NCBI RefSeq assembly: GCF_008386575.1
Contig: NZ_VUOA01000036.1
Coordinates: 95,333 to 132,130, forward strand
Direction of reading: 5' to 3'
DNA length: 36,798 nt
Source: Salinarimonas soli
Lineage (GTDB): Bacteria; Pseudomonadota; Alphaproteobacteria; Rhizobiales; Beijerinckiaceae
In this document: one piece after another, positions 31,525 to 36,798 of the stretch
Numbering within the stretch: the stretch's first letter is position 1
Layout: each line of letters opens with the position of its first letter
Notes under the pieces: model-generated
Seen by the model: only the letters and a program-made list of their open reading frames with translations
Databases searched by the model: none
What the model was told of the DNA's origin: nothing
Position numbers and translations under genes: made by a program

Positions 31525-34452
31525 CTACTCCGCCGCCTCCCGCTGCTCCCCACCCGCCGGCCGCCGCGCCAGCACCTCGCGCAGGAAGCGCCCGGTGTGG
31601 CTCGCCTCTGTCTTCGCGATCTGCTCCGGCGTTCCTTCAGCCACGATGCGCCCGCCACCGTCGCCGCCCTCGGGGCCGAGGTCGAGGACCCAGTCGGCGG
31701 TCTTGATGACCTCGAGGTTGTGCTCGATCACGACGACCGAGTTGCCCTGGTCGACGAGCTCGTGCAGCACCTCCAGGAGCTTCGCCACGTCGTGAAAGTG
31801 GAGGCCGGTGGTAGGCTCGTCGAGGATATAGAGGGTGCGGCCGGTGGCGCGCCGTGACAGCTCCTTGGAGAGCTTCACCCGTTGCGCCTCGCCGCCCGAC
31901 AGCGTGTTGGCCTGCTGGCCGACATGGATGTAGCCGAGGCCCACCCGGCAGAGCGTCTCCATCTTCTCGCGGATGGAGGGCACGGCCTTGAAGAGCTCGC
32001 GGGCCTCTTCCACCGTCATGTCAAGCACATCGGCGATGGACTTGTCGCGGTACTTCACCTCCAGCGTCTCGCGGTCGTAGCGCTTGCCCTTGCAGACGTC
32101 GCAGGTGACGTAGACGTCGGGCAGGAAGTGCATCTCGATCTTGATGACGCCGTCGCCCTGGCAGGCCTCGCAGCGCCCGCCCTTCACGTTGAAGGAGAAG
32201 CGGCCGGGCTGGTAGCCCCGGGCCTTGGCCTCCGGCAGCCCCGCGAACCATTCCCGGATCGGCGTGAAGGCGCCGATATAGGTGGCGGGGTTGGAGCGCG
32301 GCGTGCGGCCGATGGGCGACTGGTCGATGTCGATGACCTTGTCGAGATGCTCCAGGCCCTCGATCCGGTCGTGCGGCGCCGGGTGCTCCATGGCACCGTT
32401 GAGCTTGCGCGCCACGGCCTTGTAGAGCGTGTCGATGACGAGGGTCGACTTGCCGCCGCCCGAGACGCCGGAGATGCAGGTGAAGGTGCCGAGCGGGATC
32501 TCCGCCGTCACGTCCTTGAGATTGTTGCCCCGCGCGCCGACGACCTTGATCCGCTTGCCCTTCGCGCCCTTGCGCCGCGACTTCGGCGCCAGCACGCCGC
32601 GTCGGCCGGTGAGATAGTTGCCGGTGAGCGAGGCGGGGTTCGCCATCACCTCCTCGGGCGTGCCCTTGGCGATGACCTCACCGCCGTGGATGCCGGCGCC
32701 AGGGCCGATATCGACCACGTAGTCGGCCTGGCGGATCGCGTCCTCGTCGTGCTCGACCACGATGACCGTGTTGCCGAGATCGCGCAGGCGCTTGAGGGTG
32801 CCGAGCAGCCGCTCGTTGTCGCGCTGGTGCAGGCCGATGGAGGGCTCGTCGAGAACGTAGAGCACGCCCGTGAGGCCGGAGCCGATCTGCGAGGCGAGCC
32901 GGATGCGCTGGCTCTCGCCGCCCGACAGGGTGCCCGAGGCGCGGGCAAGCGTGAGATATTCGAGGCCCACATCGACGAGGAAGGTGAGGCGGTCGCGGAT
33001 CTCTTTCAGGATCCGGACGGCGATCTCGTTCTGCTGAGCGTTCAGCTGCTCGGGCAGGGCGCCGAACCAGGCATGGGCGTCGCGCACGGAGAGCGCGGTC
33101 GCGACGCCGATATGGGCGCCGGCGATCTTCACGGCGAGCGCCTCGGGCTTGAGGCGGGCGCCGCCGCAGGCCGAGCAGGGCACGTCGCTCATGTAGCGCG
33201 AGATCTCCTCGCGCGACCAGTCGCTCTCCGTCTCGCGGTAGCGCCGCTCCAGGTTGGTGATGACGCCCTCGAAGGGCTTCTTCACCTCGTAGGAGCGCAT
33301 CCCGTCGTCGTAGGCGTAGCGGATCGGCTCCTTGGACCCGTAGAGAATCACCCGGCGGACCTCCTCGGGGAGGTCGCGCCAGGGGAGGGTGGTGCGCGTC
33401 TTGTAATGGCGCGCGATCGCCTCAAGGGTCTGGGCGTAATAGGGCGAGGTGGACTTCGCCCAGGGCGCGATGGCGCCGCCCTTCAGGGTCTGGCCCTCGT
33501 CGGGCACCACGAGGACGGGATCGACCTTCGCCTCGTGGCCGATGCCGCTGCAGGTGGGGCAGGCGCCGAAGGGGTTGTTGAACGAAAACAGCCGCGGCTC
33601 GATCTCGGAGATCGTGAATCCGGATTCGGGGCAGGCGAAACGCTGCGAGAAGAGGGTGCGCTTGGGCTTGCCGTCCGCTTCCGTCTCGTCGGCATACTCG
33701 ATCACGGCGATGCCGTCGGCGAGCTCCAAGGCAGTCTCGAACGAGTCCGCGAGCCGCGAGGCCATATCGGGCCGCACCACGATGCGGTCCACCACCACGT
33801 CGATGTCGTGCTTGTATTTCTTGTCGAGGGCCGGCGCGTCGGCGATCTCGTAGAACTCGCCGTCGATCCTAACGCGCTGGAAGCCCTTCTTCTGGAACTC
33901 GGCCAGCTCCTTGCGATACTCGCCCTTGCGGCCGCGCACCACGGGGGCGAGCAGGAAGAGGCGGGTCTTCTCCGGCAGCGCCAGCACCCGGTCGACCATC
34001 TGGCTCACCGTCTGGCTCTCGATGGGCAGGCCGGTGGCGGGCGAGTAGGGGATCCCGACCCGCGCCCAGAGCAGGCGCATGTAGTCGTAGATCTCCGTCA
34101 CCGTGCCCACCGTGGAGCGCGGGTTCTTGGAGGTGGTCTTCTGCTCGATGGAGATGGCGGGCGACAGACCGTCGATCTGGTCGACGTCCGGCTTCGACAT
34201 CATCTCCAGGAACTGCCGGGCATAGGCCGACAGCGATTCCACGTAGCGCCGCTGCCCCTCGGCATAGATCGTGTCGAAGGCGAGCGAGCTCTTGCCCGAG
34301 CCCGACAGCCCCGTGAACACCACGAGGGCGTCGCGCGGGATCATGAGATCCACGTTTTTGAGGTTGTGCTCGCGGGCGCCGCGGATCGTGATCACGCGGG
34401 CGTGGGGATCGCCGGCTTTCGCGCGGTCGAAGAGGTGGTCGATGTCGGCCAT
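31525..34452 (-). CDS. uvrA: Excinuclease ABC subunit A
   Basis: Damage-sensing ATPase of nucleotide excision repair. The 975 residues hold two ABC modules: Walker A GLSGSGKS (48-55) in the first and GVSGGGKST in the second, with signatures [12 protein letters not shown] and [11 protein letters not shown] and the Walker B-type [13 protein letters not shown] and [12 protein letters not shown]. The zinc module of the second half is complete (CEACQGDG and CDVCKG). The first-half module reads CPES at 274-277 against CPTC at 298-301, so one of the four usual cysteines is Ser277. The start at 34452 gives the usual head. It is divergent from ssb, as in E. coli, across 418 bases holding LexA-type boxes. 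Confidence 0.97.
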   Translation of the reverse strand: MADIDHLFDRAKAGDPHARVITIRGAREHNLKNVDLMIPRDALVVFTGLSGSGKSSLAFDTIYAEGQRRYVESLSAYARQFLEMMSKPDVDQIDGLSPAISIEQKTTSKNPRSTVGTVTEIYDYMRLLWARVGIPYSPATGLPIESQTVSQMVDRVLALPEKTRLFLLAPVVRGRKGEYRKELAEFQKKGFQRVRIDGEFYEIADAPALDKKYKHDIDVVVDRIVVRPDMASRLADSFETALELADGIAVIEYADETEADGKPKRTLFSQRFACPESGFTISEIEPRLFSFNNPFGACPTCSGIGHEAKVDPVLVVPDEGQTLKGGAIAPWAKSTSPYYAQTLEAIARHYKTRTTLPWRDLPEEVRRVILYGSKEPIRYAYDDGMRSYEVKKPFEGVITNLERRYRETESDWSREEISRYMSDVPCSACGGARLKPEALAVKIAGAHIGVATALSVRDAHAWFGALPEQLNAQQNEIAVRILKEIRDRLTFLVDVGLEYLTLARASGTLSGGESQRIRLASQIGSGLTGVLYVLDEPSIGLHQRDNERLLGTLKRLRDLGNTVIVVEHDEDAIRQADYVVDIGPGAGIHGGEVIAKGTPEEVMANPASLTGNYLTGRRGVLAPKSRRKGAKGKRIKVVGARGNNLKDVTAEIPLGTFTCISGVSGGGKSTLVIDTLYKAVARKLNGAMEHPAPHDRIEGLEHLDKVIDIDQSPIGRTPRSNPATYIGAFTPIREWFAGLPEAKARGYQPGRFSFNVKGGRCEACQGDGVIKIEMHFLPDVYVTCDVCKGKRYDRETLEVKYRDKSIADVLDMTVEEARELFKAVPSIREKMETLCRVGLGYIHVGQQANTLSGGEAQRVKLSKELSRRATGRTLYILDEPTTGLHFHDVAKLLEVLHELVDQGNSVVVIEHNLEVIKTADWVLDLGPEGGDGGGRIVAEGTPEQIAKTEASHTGRFLREVLARRPAGGEQREAAE

Positions 34453-34561
34453 GGCCCTCGGGCTCGTCGCACCCGGAATCTTGGTCCGGGTGGCTGGGGA
34501 TCGCCTTAGATAACGCGCCCTCGCCCGAATCCAACGGGACGGGGCGTCGCGTCGGATTTGT

Positions 34562-34589
34562 GCTTAGAACGAAACGGGTACGGCAGCAA
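34562..34589 (-). promoter_or_regulatory. Candidate uvrA promoter with degenerate LexA box
   Basis: Read on the minus strand: TTGCTG (-35), 16-base spacer, CTAAGC (-10), about 110 bases before the uvrA start. In the spacer lies GTAC-N7-GTTC (34567-34581), one base off the alphaproteobacterial LexA site GTTC-N7-GTTC. Its position over the -10 is what a repressor site needs. Confidence 0.45.
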
Positions 34590-34720
34590 TCCGTGTTCTG
34601 CCGCATCCCTTGGCAGGCATGAGGATCGCGCGCGGAGGGTACCTTGATCCAAGGATCCCGTGATCCCGGTCGGGGGCTCGCCTGTCGGCCTCGCGAGCCC
34701 GCTGGAGCGGCAGTTTCCGC

Positions 34721-34749
34721 TTGCCGCGACGCTGGAACAAAGCTAGAAC
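34721..34749 (+). promoter_or_regulatory. Candidate ssb promoter
   Basis: TTGCCG (34721-34726), a 17-base spacer and TAGAAC (34744-34749), each matching consensus at four of six. The exact LexA-type box 34735-34749 covers the spacer and the -10. Confidence 0.4.
34735..34749. promoter_or_regulatory. LexA (SOS) box, GAAC-N7-GAAC
   Basis: GAAC (34735-34738), seven bases AAAGCTA, GAAC (34746-34749): an exact match to the direct-repeat operator bound by LexA in alphaproteobacteria (GTTC-N7-GTTC on the other strand). It lies between uvrA and ssb, a pair that is also SOS-linked in E. coli. Confidence 0.8.
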
Positions 34750-34870
34750 GGTCGGTGATGGCCCCGCCACTGAATAACGGGGACAGGAGAGTGATGCAGC
34801 GGTCTCCCGGCTTGTGAACGGACCCCCGGCGGGTCAAAACGGGCGGGAGCTAGTGATGATGGAGTGCTCC

Positions 34871-35407
34871 ATGGCGGGCAGCGTGAACAAGGTGATCCTG
34901 GTCGGCAACCTGGGCAAGGACCCCGAGGTGCGGCGGACCGGGAACGGCGATCCGGTGGTGAACCTGCGGATCGCGACCTCCGAGACGTGGCGGGACAAGG
35001 CGTCCGGCGAGCGCAAGGAGAAGACCGAGTGGCACTCGGTGGTGATCTTCAACGAGAACCTGTCGAAGGTCGCCGAGCAGTACCTGCGCAAGGGCTCCAA
35101 GGTCTATATCGAGGGCCAGCTCCAGACCCGGAAGTGGCAGGACCAGCAGGGCCAGGAGCGCTACTCCACCGAGATCGTGCTCCAGCGCTTCCGGGGTGAG
35201 CTCACGATCCTCGACAGCCGCGGCGGCGGCGCGTCCGAGGGTGCCGACGAGGAAGGCGGCGGGTTCTCCCGCGGCGGCGGCGACGATTTCGGCGGCGGCT
35301 CGGGCGGCGGCCGCTCCCGCCAGCCGGAGCGCCGCCCGGCACCGGCGGCTGCGAGCGGAGGCGGCGGAAGCCGCTTCAACGACCTCGATGACGACATCCC
35401 GTTCTAG
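34871..35407 (+). CDS. ssb: Single-stranded DNA-binding protein
   Basis: Protects single-stranded DNA in replication, repair and recombination and recruits partners through its C-terminal tip. The 178 residues begin [21 protein letters not shown] and carry an OB-fold (about 1-112) with the usual [43 protein letters not shown] region. A Gly-rich flexible linker (about 116-165) with acidic and basic patches follows. It ends DLDDDIPF, the partner-binding tip. GGAG (34861-34864) lies 6 bases before the ATG at 34871; in-frame ATGs upstream are unlikely. Divergent from uvrA, with a terminator downstream. Confidence 0.97.
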   Translation: MAGSVNKVILVGNLGKDPEVRRTGNGDPVVNLRIATSETWRDKASGERKEKTEWHSVVIFNENLSKVAEQYLRKGSKVYIEGQLQTRKWQDQQGQERYSTEIVLQRFRGELTILDSRGGGASEGADEEGGGFSRGGGDDFGGGSGGGRSRQPERRPAPAAASGGGGSRFNDLDDDIPF

Positions 35408-35416
35408 GGATTGCGG

Positions 35417-35483
35417 GCGCCCCGCGACGGGGCGCTGGCGAAGGGGGCGGGCGCTGCGGGGACGCGGCGGCCCGCCCTTTTCC
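35417..35483 (+). terminator. Tandem hairpin terminator of ssb
   Basis: First hairpin: GCGCCCCG (35417-35424) with CGGGGCGC (35428-35435). Second: GGGCGGGC (35445-35452) with GCCCGCCC (35470-35477), extended by two G-T and two A-T pairs to 35441-35442 and 35480-35481, and running into TTTTCC. The second is the functional-looking terminator. Confidence 0.75.
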
Positions 35484-35580
35484 GTTCGGGCCTGGCGGCG
35501 TCCGTCATGCGCCGTTCACCGCGTCGGAGGGCTGAACCGGCCAGCGGCCGTTTTCCCCTTCGCGTCCGAGCCCGTTTCCA

Positions 35581-35618
35581 TTAAGACCCGCCCTTTCCCG
35601 TGAGAGAGCCGGTCTTAA
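35581..35618 (+). promoter_or_regulatory. Inverted repeat before the M20 gene
   Basis: TTAAGACC (35581-35588) and GGTCTTAA (35611-35618) are perfect 8-base inverted copies 22 bases apart. The second arm ends 4 bases before the ATG and lies between a GAGAGAG ribosome-site-like run and the start codon. Confidence 0.5.
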
Positions 35619-35622
35619 GCCC

Positions 35623-36780
35623 ATGACCCAGCCCCATTCCGCCCTTCGCGCCTTCGCGGACGCGGCTGCCACCGAGACACGGATGGTCGAGGGCCTGTCG
35701 GCCTGGATCTCCATCGAGAGCCCGACGCATTCGGCCGAGGGCGTGAACAGGATGATGGACGTCGCCGCGGCCGCGGTGGCCGACGCGCCCGTCGAGGTGG
35801 AGCGGCTTCCCGGCCGCGAGGGCCTGGGCGACACGCTCGTGCTGCGCGCCGGGCCGGTCTCGAACGAGAAGCCGATCCTCGTGCTCTCCCATCTCGATAC
35901 GGTTCACCCCATCGGCACGCTGGAGCGCGACCTGCCCGTGCGGATCGAGGGCGACCGCCTCTACGGGCCGGGCTCCTACGACATGAAGGGCGGCGCCTAT
36001 CTCGCCCTCATGGCGTTCAAGGAGGTCGCCCGGGCCGGAACGGCCCGCCGGCCGCTGGTCTTCCTGCTCACCCCGGACGAGGAGATCGGCAGCCCCACGA
36101 CCCGCACCCTCATCGAGGATCTGGGGCAGGGCGCCGGGGCCGTGCTCGTCACGGAGCCGGCGCGCGACGGCGGCAAGATCGTCACCTCGCGCAAGGGCGT
36201 CGGGCGCTTCGACGTGACGGTGGAGGGACGGCCGGCCCATTCGGGCTCGCGGCACGCGGACGGGCGCAACGCCATCCGCGAGGCGGCCCGGCAGATCCTC
36301 ACCATCGAGGGGCTCACCGACTATCCGCGCGGCGTCACCACCTCGGTGGGCCTGATCAGCGGCGGCACGGCCATGAACACGATCCCGCAATTCTGCCGCT
36401 TCTCGGTGGACATCCGGGTCGCGAGCGTCGCCGACGGGGCAGAGCTCCAGGCCTGGATGCTGGGGCTCAAGGCCACCGACCCGGACTTCAAGGTGACCGT
36501 GACGGGCGGCATGAACCGGCCGCCCTACGAGCGCACGCCCGAGGTGGCGGCCCTGTTCGAGCGCGCCCGGGCGCTCGCCGCCGATCTCGGCATCGACCTC
36601 CAGGACGTGCCCCGCACCGGGGGCGGCTCGGACGGCAACTTCACGGCGGCCCTCGGCGTCCCGACGCTGGACGGCCTCGGCATCGACGGCGACGGCGCCC
36701 ACACGCTCCAGGAATATGGGCTGGTGTCGTCGCTCGTGCCCCGAGCGCGCCTGATGGCGAGCCTGCTCGAGACGCTTTGA
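35623..36780 (+). CDS. M20 family metallopeptidase, glutamate-carboxypeptidase-like
   Basis: Cytoplasmic zinc hydrolase of the M20 family (ArgE/DapE/CPG2 group), 385 residues. The two-zinc site is complete: His90 and Asp92 in LSHLDTVHP, bridging Asp120 in GSYDMKGG, catalytic Glu153 and zinc-binding Glu154 in TPDEEIGS, Glu178 in VTEPA, and His360 in GDGAHTLQEYG. The dimerisation (lid) domain spans about 190-300, from KGVGRFDVTVEGRPAHSG onward. The wording of these motifs is closest to CPG2-type enzymes, which cut C-terminal glutamate from folates or peptides. No neighbour gives the substrate. It ends 18 bases before the window edge and appears complete. Confidence 0.93.
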   Translation: MTQPHSALRAFADAAATETRMVEGLSAWISIESPTHSAEGVNRMMDVAAAAVADAPVEVERLPGREGLGDTLVLRAGPVSNEKPILVLSHLDTVHPIGTLERDLPVRIEGDRLYGPGSYDMKGGAYLALMAFKEVARAGTARRPLVFLLTPDEEIGSPTTRTLIEDLGQGAGAVLVTEPARDGGKIVTSRKGVGRFDVTVEGRPAHSGSRHADGRNAIREAARQILTIEGLTDYPRGVTTSVGLISGGTAMNTIPQFCRFSVDIRVASVADGAELQAWMLGLKATDPDFKVTVTGGMNRPPYERTPEVAALFERARALAADLGIDLQDVPRTGGGSDGNFTAALGVPTLDGLGIDGDGAHTLQEYGLVSSLVPRARLMASLLETL

Positions 36781-36798
36781 GCATCGTCCCCCCTCTCC

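Larger units (their letters stand above)
34453..34870. other. uvrA-ssb divergent control region
   Basis: This 418-base gap has no supported gene. It holds candidate promoters for uvrA (minus) and ssb (plus), each overlapped by a LexA-type direct repeat (separate entries). A small palindrome CCTTG-ATC-CAAGG (34642-34654) and a GACCC/GGGTC hairpin (34821-34835) in the ssb leader are also present. Confidence 0.6.

Noticed and set aside
31882-34509. Very long open frame on the plus strand opposite uvrA
   Set aside because: It is the complement of uvrA, rich in Ala, Arg, Gly and Leu with no domain; in high-GC DNA the opposite frame of a real gene often stays open.
1-36798. CRISPR array, tRNA or rRNA genes, prophage or insertion sequences
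   Set aside because: Reading both strands gave no regularly spaced repeats, no cloverleaf or rRNA-like sequence, and no transposase, integrase or phage gene.

Overview
The window is a GC-rich, densely packed chromosomal segment from an alphaproteobacterium, most likely of the Hyphomicrobiales (Rhizobiales). A Methylobacteriaceae-like genus such as Microvirga or Methylobacterium is my best guess. The basis is the strong G/C third-position bias, an Omp25-type porin, DUF1127, Mth938 and DUF815 proteins, the order yajC-secD-secF-Mth938-phytoene-synthase-like, a TrmFO, and an alphaproteobacterial LexA-type box. The genus is inference. I see no phage, insertion sequence, CRISPR, rRNA or tRNA. This is core genome.

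Layout. 1-2921 (minus): a diguanylate cyclase and an RhlE-type DEAD-box helicase. 3131-5191: an alpha/beta hydrolase, a convergent small membrane protein and an outer-membrane porin with a clear terminator. 5253-5802: a gene-poor stretch. 5803-8131 (minus): a large exported protein of unknown function and the Fe-S insertion protein ErpA. 8163-23014 (plus): a long run holding a dGTPase, argS, a SPOR protein, nagZ, scpA, scpB, an orphan ABC ATPase, tatA, tatB, tatC, serS, surE, pcm and an NlpD-like LysM/M23 lipoprotein. 23184-24062 (minus): a DUF815 ATPase. 24265-28440 (plus): yajC, secD, secF, an Mth938 protein and a phytoene-synthase-like protein. 28473-31236 (minus): trmFO, a DUF1127 peptide and a DUF4336 protein. 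31525-36780: divergent uvrA and ssb, then an M20 metallopeptidase.

How the genes work together. Much of the window is envelope biogenesis: Sec accessory proteins (YajC/SecD/SecF), the Tat translocase (TatABC), peptidoglycan remodelling and recycling (SPOR, NlpD-like, NagZ) and a porin. Chromosome maintenance is represented by ScpAB, UvrA, SSB and the dGTPase. Many junctions overlap by a few bases (nagZ/scpA, scpA/scpB, scpB/ABC, tatB/tatC, Mth938/phytoene-synthase-like), which points to coupled translation.

The most interesting points are: homologues of two mitochondrial complex I assembly factors (NDUFAF3 and NDUFAF6) fused into one overlapping pair behind secDF, the second lacking the prenyl-synthase aspartates; LexA-type boxes placed over candidate promoters for both uvrA and ssb; an NlpD-like protein that has lost its zinc ligands; two hairpins inside an atypical-codon stretch at the 3' end of argS; and inverted repeats just upstream of the DUF4336 and M20 genes. 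I did not find a defence system or other obviously new multi-gene system.
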